A model generated the notes under the pieces. The model searched no databases. It was not told the origin of the DNA and was given only the letters and a program-made list of their open reading frames with translations. DNA of 64,000 bases from Calothrix parasitica NIES-267. GTDB lineage: Bacteria; Cyanobacteriota; Cyanobacteriia; Cyanobacteriales; Nostocaceae. The translations under genes were made by a program, and so were the position numbers. The stretch spans positions 2,093,359-2,157,358 of the forward strand of contig NZ_AP018227.1 of the NCBI RefSeq assembly GCF_002368095.1. The letters run 5' to 3'. Positions 54,920-63,952 of this stretch are shown here, piece by piece. Each line of letters opens with the position of its first letter. Position 1 is the first letter of the stretch.

Positions 54920-56338
54920 TTAAATTTCAACAACCGCTTTCACTTGTAAATTAGTAAATCTTGCAGCTTTTTCACTAGATTCGTCATTCAATCGCACGTG
55001 AATTTCTACAACTCGGGAATCAATATTAGTTGATGGGTCGCTATTGACTACATCTTGCTTTTGTACCTGTAAACCAATTTGATCTACAATTCCGGTTAAT
55101 CTACCCGGTACTGCATCAGCTAAAAGTTCTACTTCTTGTCCCAAACGTATTTTATTAACGTCGCTTTGGTAAACTTCAACTACCGCGTACATTGTGCTGG
55201 TTTGACCAATTTCAACTATTCCATCATCTGAAACTTTTTCTCCAGGACGAGTATTAACATCAAATATTTGACCGCTCTGAGGGGAACGGACGTAAGCTTG
55301 TTTTAAATCTGCTTGTGCTCGATTCATCGCTGCTACAGCACGGTTAACTTCTGCTTGAGCAACCATCACATCTACCGGACGAACTTCTGCAATACTTTCT
55401 AAAGTTGCTTTACCTTGATTTATTTGTTGTTGTAAAGATGATTGAATGCGTTCTAAATTTGCTTGCTCTTGTGCTAGCTGCTGCTGTTTAGATGATTGGA
55501 TACGCTGTAAATTTGCTTTAGCTTCTGCTAATTGCTGTTCTCTAGAAGACTTAATCCGCTGTAGATTCGCTCTAGCTTCTGTTAATTGCTGTTTTGCTGT
55601 TTGTAGAACTAAATTTTTGCTGTCTCTTAGAGATATGGAAATAGCTCCTGCTTTATATAAACTTTGATAGCGCTGATATTCTAATCGAGCATTTTCTAAA
55701 GCTGCTTCTAAACGAGCGATAGTTGCTCTTTGAGCTTCTATTTCTCTAGCTCTTTCAGCTTGTAATCGATTGATATTTGCTTGTTGTGCTGTAGCTTCGG
55801 TAGACTTTTCAACCTGTAATCGATTGATATTTGCTTGTTGTGCTTTGATTTCTGTAGTTTTTTCAGCCTGTAAGCGAGCAACGCTGGCTTTTTGAGCTTC
55901 GATATCTCCTTGTTTTGCACCTGCTTTCACCAAAGCAAGATTAGCTTGAGCAACTCTTACAGCTTCCTTTGCTTCCTTAAAAGCAGCCATAAGTTTGTCT
56001 CGGTTATCTAGAATCGCAATTACCTGGTCTGCTCTGACTTTATCTCCTTCTTTTACAAGTAGCTGCTCAACTCGACTTCCATCAGGTCCCATCGAAGGTG
56101 CGGAAAGCTGAATTACTTCTCCCTTGGGTTCTAGCCTTCCTAACGCTGTCACTGTCTCTACTTTCGGAACTGCTGGTACTGGTGCTTGTGATTTCTGAGC
56201 GACTTCTCCACCCGTAAATCTTTGCAGGGTATAGATACTAGCTCCACCCATCGCAAAAGCTGCAACCGTCACTACTAACTGTGACGGACGAGTAAGTTCG
56301 GGAGAAGGTGAATTGTCTAGATAATGGTTATCTTGCAT
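54920..56338 (-). CDS. devB: DevB-type HlyD membrane fusion protein
   Basis: 472 residues. One N-terminal TM helix (~18-38, SQLVVTVAAFAMGGASIYTL), then a lipoyl/barrel-sandwich half (EVIQLSAPSMG to VRADQVIAILDNRDKL). A very long alpha-hairpin coiled coil (~120-320) contains repeated 11-residue units such as QQANINRLQ and EANLQRIQSS. The second lipoyl half (YVRSPQSGQIFDV) and beta-barrel domain follow. It bridges DevC to the outer-membrane channel. The hairpin is longer than usual, apparently by internal duplication. Divergent from a TetR gene with a candidate operator between. Confidence 0.92.
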   Translation of the reverse strand: MQDNHYLDNSPSPELTRPSQLVVTVAAFAMGGASIYTLQRFTGGEVAQKSQAPVPAVPKVETVTALGRLEPKGEVIQLSAPSMGPDGSRVEQLLVKEGDKVRADQVIAILDNRDKLMAAFKEAKEAVRVAQANLALVKAGAKQGDIEAQKASVARLQAEKTTEIKAQQANINRLQVEKSTEATAQQANINRLQAERAREIEAQRATIARLEAALENARLEYQRYQSLYKAGAISISLRDSKNLVLQTAKQQLTEARANLQRIKSSREQQLAEAKANLQRIQSSKQQQLAQEQANLERIQSSLQQQINQGKATLESIAEVRPVDVMVAQAEVNRAVAAMNRAQADLKQAYVRSPQSGQIFDVNTRPGEKVSDDGIVEIGQTSTMYAVVEVYQSDVNKIRLGQEVELLADAVPGRLTGIVDQIGLQVQKQDVVNSDPSTNIDSRVVEIHVRLNDESSEKAARFTNLQVKAVVEI

Positions 56339-56638
56339 GGCATCCCAAGAAATACTGAATTTTGATGATTTCTTACTTATAATACAATTAAACTAAACCG
56401 AGTAGTTTAGTTTTGATTCTCAGAGATTTTACGGATGCACCAATGTTTTTTGAGGTTTTCCTGATTTTTTCTGCAAAAGAATGATACGGTTTTAGTCGGA
56501 AAACACACCAACTTCTAGTAGAAAGAGGAAGAAGACAGAATAAATGTCTGGTGTCAGGATACCCCATTCTTATAGTTTTATTTAGGTTTTACTTTATCTC
56601 AATAAAATTGCTCAATTACAGCTAAAAAAAAGTCAAAA
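56339..56638. promoter_or_regulatory. devB / tetR divergent control region
   Basis: A perfect 9-6-9 inverted repeat, AAACTAAAC (56390-56398) and GTTTAGTTT (56405-56413), lies just upstream of a minus-strand -10-like TATTAT (about 56378-56385) for devB, i.e. over the -35 region. The position and symmetry fit an operator of the divergently encoded TetR protein. Confidence 0.55.
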
Positions 56639-57256
56639 ATGGAACTATTAAAACTTGGTGAAGTTCGTACTGAAAATTCAAAAGACAAAGTAGAGCAGAT
56701 TCTACGAGGAGCGATGCAAGAATTTTTAGTACATGGCTATGCTGGCACGAGCATGGATAGAATTGCAGCGTCGGGGGGTATTTCTAAAGCAACTGTCTAC
56801 AGTCACTTTCAAGATAAACAAGGGCTTTTCAAAGCATTAGTAGAAAGATTAGCAAAAGAAAGATTTCAGTCAGTTTTTGGCACCGAGTATTTGGTTGGAG
56901 AACCCAAAAAAGTACTGCATGAGTTAGCAGCAAAAGCATTGAACGGAATGCTCGAAGATGATGAATATATGGCGTTTATGCGAGTATTAATTGGAGAATC
57001 CGAGCGGTTCCCAGAAGTAGCTCAATATTGTGTTTCGATATTAGTAAAACCAACTGTAGATACTCTTCAACGTTATTTAACATCTCACCCAGAACTTAAT
57101 ATTTCAGACCCAGAAGCAACAGCAAGAATTATCGTTGGTTCATTAGTTCACTTTGTGATGACTCAAAAAATGATGCATGGTGCGGACATTTTACCAATGG
57201 ATAGTCATCGGATAATAGATAGTTTGACGGATTTATTGTTAGCAAGTAGGAAGTAG
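56639..57256 (+). CDS. TetR/AcrR-family transcriptional regulator
   Basis: 205 residues. HTH at ~24-65: [20 protein letters not shown], then [23 protein letters not shown]. The C-terminal ligand domain (~85-200) has the usual pattern of efflux regulators, with one or two hydrophobic helices. Divergent from devBCA, which it probably represses. Its stop codon (TAG) is supplied by the first unit of a GGAAGTA repeat array, so the last residues (ASRK) are repeat-derived. Confidence 0.88.
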   Translation: MELLKLGEVRTENSKDKVEQILRGAMQEFLVHGYAGTSMDRIAASGGISKATVYSHFQDKQGLFKALVERLAKERFQSVFGTEYLVGEPKKVLHELAAKALNGMLEDDEYMAFMRVLIGESERFPEVAQYCVSILVKPTVDTLQRYLTSHPELNISDPEATARIIVGSLVHFVMTQKMMHGADILPMDSHRIIDSLTDLLLASRK

Positions 57257-57366
57257 GAAGTAGGAAGTAGGAAGTAGGAAGTAGGAAGTAGGAAGTAGTA
57301 AGTAGCAAGTAGGAAGTAGGAAGTAGTAAGTAGCAAGTAGGAAGTAGGAAGTAGCAAGTAGGAAGT
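57246..57366. repeat. GGAAGTA heptamer array overlapping the tetR stop
   Basis: About sixteen TAGGAAG/TAGCAAG units in tandem. The tetR stop codon lies in the first. Confidence 0.9.
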
Positions 57367-57439
57367 AATTTTTATTCTTATAAATCTGCTTAACCATATA
57401 TTATTATTTACTCGTTAATCGTTACTCATAATTGGCTAC

Positions 57440-58093
57440 TCATAACTCATAACTCATTTCTGTTTCTATATTATTTCGGGCAATTTTCTCTCTTCTCTCC
57501 TGCATAAATTGAGTCAAGTAAATATTTTTCCGTTGTAAAAAAGTTTCTAATATTTTCTTTCTAGCTGCAAAATATTTTGTCTCGGGTACCCAAATATATT
57601 CTTGACGAATTGCTTGAGCATATTTACTGTATTCAGCCAGATTACTACCTAGAATTGCTAAATCTGCATCTAATAGTACTTGAGCATTAAAATCCGTATT
57701 TGAAGCGCAATGATTTTTAGTTTGTAGAATTAATTTTTTAACGTTTTTAATAACATCAGATGGAATCGATAGCGATGAAAGAACTTCCACAGCGTATTCA
57801 GCACTCTTTTCTTCGTTATCTTTTGCTTTCGTTTCGTAAACTATATCGTGAAACCAAGCAGCGAATTGAACGGTTTTGATATCAAAATATTTTGTTGGAA
57901 ATTCTAAGGATTGAATTACTTCTAGAACGTGGTTGATATGCTCTAAATTGTGATAGTAGCGATTTGGGGTCGAGTAGGATTCAACTATTTGATTAAAAGT
58001 TTGTTCGGTAGAAGTTTGGTTGATATCGAAATTGTTTAGTAATTCACACCAGTTTTGAAATAGTTTATCTATAATTTGATGGGAATTGAACAT
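57440..58093 (-). CDS. HD-domain predicted metal-dependent phosphohydrolase
   Basis: 217 residues, COG4339-type. Metal ligands: YHNLEH (residues 47-52), H82-D83 in AAWFHDIVY, and a downstream Asp in LLDADLAILG. Members hydrolyse phosphates of nucleotides or cyclic nucleotides; the substrate is unknown. No signal peptide or membrane helix. 25 bp downstream of the GNAT gene on the same strand, likely co-transcribed. The gap carries a half-copy of the GTAGTTGCGCTTTAGCGC repeat. Confidence 0.85.
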   Translation of the reverse strand: MFNSHQIIDKLFQNWCELLNNFDINQTSTEQTFNQIVESYSTPNRYYHNLEHINHVLEVIQSLEFPTKYFDIKTVQFAAWFHDIVYETKAKDNEEKSAEYAVEVLSSLSIPSDVIKNVKKLILQTKNHCASNTDFNAQVLLDADLAILGSNLAEYSKYAQAIRQEYIWVPETKYFAARKKILETFLQRKNIYLTQFMQERREKIARNNIETEMSYEL

Positions 58094-58104
58094 TTTCTTA
58101 TTGG

Positions 58105-58125
58105 CTCGTAGTTGCGCTTTAGCGC
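58105..58125. repeat. Half-copy of the GTAGTTGCGC repeat
   Basis: CTCGTAGTTGCGCTTTAGCG at the junction of the HD and GNAT genes, overlapping the last codons of the GNAT frame. Confidence 0.7.
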
Positions 58126-58739
58126 TTATTAGGTTGAAACATAAACCAATTATTTACATTTTCCAATTCTACTGTATTAGAAATGCTATAGCCAAAACGT
58201 TGATAATAGCCTACGTTTATTTCAGTTTGGGTATCGAGAACGACACCTTGAGAATCGGGATGTTGTTCTGACATTTGATGAATATGTGAAAGAATTGCGC
58301 TACCAATTCCTTTTCCTTGATTCTGTGGATTTACAGCAAAGGTATTAATGTAGAAATGAGGGGAGGAGATTTTATTTGCTTTTTTTAGATTTATATATTT
58401 TTCTACTCGGGTGAAAGCTTTTTCTCCAATTAATTCTACAAATCTCTGTTCTGAAGGTGTTGGTGTAGTTTCAACATCATGATTATTATCTTCATTTTGC
58501 GGAAGACTTATATAAGCAATTCCTTGTAAATCCCCTTCTACGAAAGCACCGATAAGTTGAAACTTATCATCTTCAGGTTCTTCGTCACAGATAAATTGTG
58601 ACAGGTGTCTAACAGATTGTTTGTGTGAGTCACCAAAGAAGTATTGCATCAGTGGATAGTTTTCAAAACCATCAGTAATTATTTCAATAATCTTTTCTCT
58701 ATATTTTGCATTTAAAGAGGTGATTTCAATGGTAGACAT
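58119..58739 (-). CDS. GNAT-family N-acetyltransferase
   Basis: 206 residues. The acetyl-CoA pyrophosphate loop is QNQGKGIG (motif A), with FYINTFAV before it and a C-terminal YYQRFGY motif B. Substrate unknown. The ~40-residue middle (NNHDVETTPTPSEQRF) is a polar insertion. The last residues (QPNKR) run into a dispersed repeat, so the C-terminus may be slightly altered. Upstream of the HD gene. Confidence 0.85.
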   Translation of the reverse strand: MSTIEITSLNAKYREKIIEIITDGFENYPLMQYFFGDSHKQSVRHLSQFICDEEPEDDKFQLIGAFVEGDLQGIAYISLPQNEDNNHDVETTPTPSEQRFVELIGEKAFTRVEKYINLKKANKISSPHFYINTFAVNPQNQGKGIGSAILSHIHQMSEQHPDSQGVVLDTQTEINVGYYQRFGYSISNTVELENVNNWFMFQPNKR

Positions 58740-59060
58740 TTTTTTATGATACAGATTTAATTGAGATTTATTATTTAAAATTTTGGGTTACTTTCGTAGC
58801 GTTATGGTGCGTTACGGCATTATTTAATTAGCAGTATTTAATCAAATATAGTCGTGCCGTAGTACACTCTACAATTTAAAATTTCACTATTAACCATTGA
58901 TAATTGTTAATTAATAACTGTTAACTGAAAAAGCGACTGGGTTTAATTTGTACTCAATGCAACAGCTATTTAACAATAATTACTAAATAATCACTAAATA
59001 ATTGCTGTATTAAGATAAAAATTAAACCCAGAGAAAGGTTATTTTGTTTGAATCGCTGAC
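58740..59060. other. Gap after the cpc operon with repeat and terminator
   Basis: GGTGCGTTACGGC / GCCGTAGTACAC hairpin repeat at 58803-58870, TTAACTG heptamers at 58905-58928, and the cpc terminator at 58937-59031. Confidence 0.55.
58937..59031 (-). terminator. Probable cpc operon terminator
   Basis: CTGGGTTTAATTT (58937-58949) and AAATTAAACCCAG (59019-59031) are perfect 13-bp arms, with an inner ACAGC...GCTGT pairing, 30 bp after the last cpcG stop. No long T-run follows on the minus strand, so processing rather than simple termination is possible. Confidence 0.55.
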
Positions 59061-59819
59061 TTAACGACCACGAGTTGGTACTAAGTTCATGTAGTCTAAA
59101 TTAGAAGCTTTGATGCTTTGAGCGTAGTTACCTTTACCACTCACGGAAGATGCCATGTCCGCATATTTACGGGGGTCGCCTTCGGAGAGTCGCTGTGTTT
59201 TGGCTTTTTCGGAGTAGAATTTCTCCAAGGTAAAGCGCCAATCTGTTCTGACGGTTCCAGCGGTTTCTTGGAAGTCTTCGTCGTAACGAGGAGTTACTAA
59301 GTTGAAGGGACGACCTTCCATGCGTTTGCGTTGGAAAGGTACTATGGTATCGCCGAAGTTATCGGTGTATTCTTCGCTGTCTAAGAGAGCATTAACAAAG
59401 CCGGTGAAGCCTAAAGTCGCAATTTTGATTGACCAAGCAATTTCTTCTTCTTTGTTATAAGCTTTACGACCTAATAAACGTCTGAGACAGATATCTACTA
59501 AGCGATAGTTGTTGTTGACTTCAACTACTATGCGGTAGAAAGCTTCAGACTGAGCCAAACCACGAATAAAGTCGCGTACTGTAATGGAACCGTTTTTCAA
59601 CTGAGATTCCAAGTTCTTTTGACGGTTGAAGCTGAGGATTTCATGTTCGCTGAAAACTTGGCGATATCCAGCCCAAATTATGTTTTGAATATCGGTGTAG
59701 GAACCAACGTCTTCTAAACGATAGATATATGGGGTATCTTCGTCTCTGTCAGCTTTACCAAAGCTTACTACTCTTTGATTTTGAGTGGTGGGTTTGTATT
59801 TAAGTAATGGCAATGCCAT
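59061..59819 (-). CDS. cpcG: Phycobilisome rod-core linker CpcG (third copy)
   Basis: The ATG at 59819 gives 252 residues ([17 protein letters not shown]); a TTG 6 bases upstream is less likely. N-terminal PBS linker domain to ~190: [35 protein letters not shown] and [18 protein letters not shown] variable C-terminal tail ends [14 protein letters not shown]. It ties a phycocyanin rod to the allophycocyanin core. Length and tail resemble the fourth CpcG of Nostoc-type operons. 78 bp separates it from the upstream cpcG. Confidence 0.93.
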   Translation of the reverse strand: MALPLLKYKPTTQNQRVVSFGKADRDEDTPYIYRLEDVGSYTDIQNIIWAGYRQVFSEHEILSFNRQKNLESQLKNGSITVRDFIRGLAQSEAFYRIVVEVNNNYRLVDICLRRLLGRKAYNKEEEIAWSIKIATLGFTGFVNALLDSEEYTDNFGDTIVPFQRKRMEGRPFNLVTPRYDEDFQETAGTVRTDWRFTLEKFYSEKAKTQRLSEGDPRKYADMASSVSGKGNYAQSIKASNLDYMNLVPTRGR

Positions 59820-59897
59820 TTGCAATTATCCTCTAATTTTATGTTTGTGATTGAATCCTTTTACTTATTTTCCCTTATTCGGGTCACAATTAAGTAA

Positions 59898-60641
59898 TTA
59901 TCGCAAAGGGAAACTTGCTGTAGTGCTGATAGAAACCGGAATTCCCTGGGGTTCGCTTTGTTTTGTCATGTCGGGAATTTCTATATTAGCGGTGCTAACT
60001 GGAGTATGGGTCACGGTTCTAATGGAAGCCGAATTCGCCATGTCCATGAAGTTGTTGATATCTCCCCATTTATGACGATTCTTGTCCTCAGCATCGCGCC
60101 AATATTCAGCGTAACGAGGAGTTACCAAGTTAAAGGGTCTACCTTTATAACGACGACGCTGATAAGGAATCGTGTTTTCTCCAAAGTTGTTGAGATACTC
60201 TTCCGAATCAATCAAAGCATCAACGAAGTTACCCCAACCCAAGGTCGCAATTTTAATTGACCAAGCAATTTCTTCGTCTTTATTATAAGGAGCGCGTCCC
60301 AAAAGTCGTTTGAGACAAATTTCGATAACCCGATAGTTAGAATTTGTCTCGACTACCAAGCGTCGAAATGCTTCAGATTTAGCCAAACCTCGGATAAAAT
60401 CGCGCACGGTAATCGCTCGATTCTTTAACTGAGATTCAAGATTCTCTTGTCGGTAAAACTTGAGTATCTCGTGTTCGCTGAATACTTGACGATATCCAGC
60501 CCAAATTAATTGTTGAATATCGCTGTAATTCGGAGAATCTTCCATCCGATAAATTCTCGGTGTTTCCTCGCTGGAAACTTCATAACCCTCAACACGCTGG
60601 TTTTGGGAACTGGGTTTGTATTGTAATAGTGGGATTGACAT
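59898..60641 (-). CDS. cpcG: Phycobilisome rod-core linker CpcG (second copy)
   Basis: 247 residues. PBS linker domain to ~190 ([48 protein letters not shown]); tail with a conserved-looking [13 protein letters not shown] segment also present in the first copy (NMEIPDMTRESPT). Same length as CpcG2 of Nostoc sp. PCC 7120 as I remember it. Different CpcG copies allow different rod attachments. Separated from the first copy by 179 bp of GGAGTTA heptamers. Confidence 0.93.
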   Translation of the reverse strand: MSIPLLQYKPSSQNQRVEGYEVSSEETPRIYRMEDSPNYSDIQQLIWAGYRQVFSEHEILKFYRQENLESQLKNRAITVRDFIRGLAKSEAFRRLVVETNSNYRVIEICLKRLLGRAPYNKDEEIAWSIKIATLGWGNFVDALIDSEEYLNNFGENTIPYQRRRYKGRPFNLVTPRYAEYWRDAEDKNRHKWGDINNFMDMANSASIRTVTHTPVSTANIEIPDMTKQSEPQGIPVSISTTASFPLR

Positions 60642-60820
60642 GATTATCTAAGAATAGGTTAAAGGTCAAAGGTTAAAGGTTAGGAGTTAGGAGTTAGGAG
60701 TTAGGAGTTAGGAATTAGGAATTAGGAGTTAGGAATTAGGAATTTTGATGTCTACCCCCTCTTCCCTCTCTACCCCCTCTAAAACATCTGCTCTCCCCAT
60801 CTCCCCATCTCCCTATCTAC
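60642..60820. repeat. GGAGTTA heptamers between cpcG copies
   Basis: AAGGTTA and TTAGGAG units (60655-60745), then CTCCCCAT runs (60760-60820). Confidence 0.8.
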
Positions 60821-61663
60821 TTAAGTCGTCTTCCTACCGGGTACGTAGCGGTAAGGTAAAGCAACTTCCACGGGTTTGATGCTGACTTGTGGTGTGGGAG
60901 ATTCTCGTGTCATGTCGGGAATCTCCATATTTTTGACTTGAGATGTTACTCTCGCAACTGTTCTTTGATAGTTTCTTTCTTCGGTTTTAATACCACCAGC
61001 CATTGCCATAAAGTTGGTAGGTATAACTTTGCGAATTTCATCTGAAGTTGCGTATCCTCCGGAGGTACGAGCGGTGTAGTAGGAACCTCCTCCAAAGTTG
61101 CGGATGGTCATCCGGTTGCGGAAGTCTGCACCGTAACGAGGATTGACTAGGTTAAAGGGTCTGCCTTCATAGCGACGACGCTGGTACGGTACGATGTCGT
61201 TACCGAAGTTCTGTTGATATTCGTCGCTGTCTACTAATGCGTCGATAAATCCATGCAAACCTTTAGTCGCAATGATGATTGACCAAGCAATTTGTTCTTT
61301 TTTGTTATAGGTTGCACGTCCTAAAAACCGCTTGAAGCTAATATCTACTAAGCGATAGTTAGAGTTTGTTTCCGCTACTTCTTCCCAATAAACTTCTGTT
61401 TTTCCTAAACCCCGAATAAAATCGCTAACATTAATGGCGCGATTTCGCATTTGCGATTCTAAATTGGGTTGACGATATCTCTCTAATATCAAATGTTCGC
61501 TGAAGATTTGACGATAACCAGCCCAGATGATTTCATCGATGTCTTGGTCTGAAGTGGCATCCGCTAGTCTGTACATTACTGGGGTGTCTTCGCTAGGCAC
61601 TTCATAGCCTTCGACACGCTGATTCTGAGAACTAGGTTTATAATTTAGTACTGGTATTGACAT
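60821..61663 (-). CDS. cpcG: Phycobilisome rod-core linker CpcG (first copy)
   Basis: 280 residues, the longest of the three. PBS linker domain to ~190 ([53 protein letters not shown]). A ~90-residue tail (SYYTARTSGGYATS; NMEIPDMTRESPT; ALPYRYVPGRKTT) corresponds to that of CpcG1. It connects rods to the core. 26 bp downstream of cpcF, and so in the operon. Confidence 0.93.
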   Translation of the reverse strand: MSIPVLNYKPSSQNQRVEGYEVPSEDTPVMYRLADATSDQDIDEIIWAGYRQIFSEHLILERYRQPNLESQMRNRAINVSDFIRGLGKTEVYWEEVAETNSNYRLVDISFKRFLGRATYNKKEQIAWSIIIATKGLHGFIDALVDSDEYQQNFGNDIVPYQRRRYEGRPFNLVNPRYGADFRNRMTIRNFGGGSYYTARTSGGYATSDEIRKVIPTNFMAMAGGIKTEERNYQRTVARVTSQVKNMEIPDMTRESPTPQVSIKPVEVALPYRYVPGRKTT

Positions 61664-61689
61664 TCTGGTTATGTTATGTAATTGAACAT

Positions 61690-62310
61690 CTAGCTGACAG
61701 CTTTTTCCTGAGCTAATGCTATTCGAGCGCGAACGCTCAGAGCCGCATCATTTGCACGCATCTGAGAAAATTTGGCTGCAATTTCCTGCTTTAACTGCGG
61801 AATTTTCGCTAGTTCTTGCAAACCGACGACGGCTGCATAACGAATAGCCCAGTCTGCATCTTGGGTAATCGAGAGCAAAGTTGCAAGTGCTTTTGTTTGA
61901 GCGGTAGCACGTTCTGAATCATCAAGTTTGTGCCATTGCAAATAGCCCAATCCTTTGGCCGCAGCACGACGCACGCTGGGAGCAAAATCTGTTTCAGCAG
62001 CTTCTAATAATAAGTCTAAAGCATGAGGGTGAGCTATTTGAGCTAAGGTGCGAATTGAATAAGCTCTTGCACCATAGTTGTATTCATCAATTTGCTCGAG
62101 CAGTTGCGGTACTGCGACTTCTCCTAGCTCGATTAATCCTTTAACAGCTATCACTGCGGCTGCTGGGTTGTTGTATCCAAATACTGCAATCAAGGTTGGA
62201 ATTGCTGCTGTATCCCTTACTGAAGCTAGATTTTCTACAGCCGACACCATTCGCGCTGATGAATCAGCTTCTGTGACGGCACGAATTAGGTTTTGGGTGT
62301 CAGCAATCAT
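61690..62310 (-). CDS. cpcF: Phycocyanin alpha-subunit phycocyanobilin lyase, CpcF subunit
   Basis: 206 residues of HEAT/PBS_HEAT-type repeats (e.g. ARAYSIRTLAQIAHPHALDL, SVRRAAAKGLGYL). CpcF pairs with CpcE to attach phycocyanobilin to Cys84 of CpcA. Located between cpcE and cpcG as usual, but separated from cpcE by a 345-bp repeat-filled gap. Confidence 0.92.
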   Translation of the reverse strand: MIADTQNLIRAVTEADSSARMVSAVENLASVRDTAAIPTLIAVFGYNNPAAAVIAVKGLIELGEVAVPQLLEQIDEYNYGARAYSIRTLAQIAHPHALDLLLEAAETDFAPSVRRAAAKGLGYLQWHKLDDSERATAQTKALATLLSITQDADWAIRYAAVVGLQELAKIPQLKQEIAAKFSQMRANDAALSVRARIALAQEKAVS

Positions 62311-62655
62311 ATAAATTTTGGATTTTAGATTTTGGATTTTGGATTAAAAAAAATGGCGTTGCTGATTAAAAGTATGAATAGCCCCCCCAACCCACAATTT
62401 TGGGGAGAAATGTAATTTGAAGTCCCCCAAAATTGGGGGATTTAGGGGGCTAAATCTGACAAGTTTCAAAAAATCATACCTCAATATGGCTAGCGCCACG
62501 CTGCGCTAACAGCAACGCCAAAAAAATATATATTTGTTAAGAGTTAAGGGTTAAACTTTAGGATTTAAAACATATTGGATAAGACGTAGCAGTGCTACGT
62601 CTCTACAAGGTAATTTGTAATTAATCAAAACCAACTAACCACTAACAATTATTAA
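62311..62655. other. Repeat insertion between cpcE and cpcF
   Basis: Holds a CCCCCCAACCC / CCCCCAAAATTGGGGG repeat (62380-62450), a GCGCCACGCTGCGCTAACAGC palindrome-type repeat (62495-62515) and the AGACGTAGCA palindrome (62582-62602). No gene. In most relatives this gap is short. Confidence 0.6.
62582..62602. repeat. AGACGTAGCA palindrome (copy 3)
   Basis: 10-bp arms around one base, same as 43121-43141 and 52275-52295; between cpcE and cpcF. Confidence 0.75.
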
Positions 62656-63498
62656 CTACAACAGCGAATCCATTATCTGCATCAATTTAATCGCGTTGTC
62701 GTTAAGGGTCAGTGCTTGTTCATTTTGAAGTTGATGTTCTAACAAACCCTTAAGAGCAATGAGTTTGAAGCTGTTCTCAACAGACGCGATCGCAATGTTA
62801 TCTGCTGCGTGAAAATACCCAATTGCACCCAGGTCGCTTAGTGCCATGCGACGGAGTTTTAAGTCGTCGCTTTGCAACACTTTTACTAAAAGCTCTCCAT
62901 ATTCTGGTTTGCTTGTTAGTTGATACATTGCTCTGGCTGCAGCGCACTGGACTCTGATGACTGGATGCTGAAGAAACGGCTCGATAAGCTCAACAATATC
63001 CTGAGTACCAGCAACAGTAGAACCGATTGCTCCCAAAGCTTCTAAGACCGCTTCGTAAGGTTGAACTAAATGAGGTCTTCCGGGTACATTGACAGCAGCC
63101 GCAACACCTCCATCTAATAGCCGTAACAGTGCAGGAATAGCCCTGGCATCACCAAGCATTTCCAAAGATTGGGCTGCGGCTTCACGCACGTAAAAATCCG
63201 AGCATTCCAAGCATTTAATTAAACCCGGTACGGCTCGGTTATCACTTAATTTACCCAAAGCTCTTGCAGCATTACGTCGTAGAGGATAGCCGCCTAACTC
63301 AGTTCTATCAGCTTCATCTTCTAAAGCAACAACCAAGGCATCAACGACTTCAGGGCTATCGACGCGAAACTTACCCAACCACCAAGCAGCATAGTAGCGG
63401 AGACTTAAATCCGAACATTGCAGATTAACAACTGCTTGCTGCTTTGTGAGTTGTGGTGAATCTTCTGTCGCAACTTCTTCCGCACTCGGTTCAATCAT
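62656..63498 (-). CDS. cpcE: Phycocyanin alpha-subunit phycocyanobilin lyase, CpcE subunit
   Basis: 280 residues from the ATG at 63498 (MIEPSAEEVATED). The open frame continues upstream to 63630 but that part overlaps cpcD and has no similarity. HEAT repeats throughout (YPLRRNAARALGKLSDNRAV; FYVREAAAQSLEMLGDARAI), with the acidic N-terminus usual in CpcE. Acts with CpcF as heterodimeric lyase. 7 bp after cpcD, so translation is probably coupled. Confidence 0.94.
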   Translation of the reverse strand: MIEPSAEEVATEDSPQLTKQQAVVNLQCSDLSLRYYAAWWLGKFRVDSPEVVDALVVALEDEADRTELGGYPLRRNAARALGKLSDNRAVPGLIKCLECSDFYVREAAAQSLEMLGDARAIPALLRLLDGGVAAAVNVPGRPHLVQPYEAVLEALGAIGSTVAGTQDIVELIEPFLQHPVIRVQCAAARAMYQLTSKPEYGELLVKVLQSDDLKLRRMALSDLGAIGYFHAADNIAIASVENSFKLIALKGLLEHQLQNEQALTLNDNAIKLMQIMDSLL

Positions 63499-63505
63499 CA
63501 CCCTA

Positions 63506-63796
63506 CTATTTTTTCGATTTAGATTTTTTAGGTGCAGATTCGCTATCAGGTTTGAGTGCAGATTCAGCGGTAACTTGCTCGATATTAATAATCTTGCCAC
63601 CCATACGGGTAATCCGCTGCATTTCTTCATTCATCCGGTTATAAGGTACCGTCATGAATACACTACCGCTACGACGAATTTGATAATTATTCTTATCAGT
63701 TTCCTCGTTCTGGCGTAAACCTACAACTTCATAACGGAACATCCGGCTCTTAGCACTAGAAATTCCATTAGTACCAACTGTTGTTTGTCCGAACAT
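63506..63796 (-). CDS. cpcD: Phycobilisome rod-capping linker CpcD
   Basis: 96 residues: CpcD-like domain ~18-75 (SRMFRYEVVGLRQNEETDKN; VFMTVPYNRMNEEMQRI; GGKIINIEQV) followed by a Lys/Ser-rich tail (APKKSKSKK) longer than in most CpcD. It caps the distal end of phycocyanin rods. Between cpcC and cpcE, the standard position. Confidence 0.95.
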   Translation of the reverse strand: MFGQTTVGTNGISSAKSRMFRYEVVGLRQNEETDKNNYQIRRSGSVFMTVPYNRMNEEMQRITRMGGKIINIEQVTAESALKPDSESAPKKSKSKK

Positions 63797-63952
63797 TTTA
63801 AATAATCCCCCCTTTGGATTTTGGATTTTAGATTGCGGATTGAAAGAGTTAGGAGTTAGGAATTAGAAGTTAGGAGTTAGGAATTTTATTTCTATATATT
63901 CCCCTTGTCTCCCTATCTCCTTGTCTCCCCATCTCCCCCCTCTCCCCAAATT

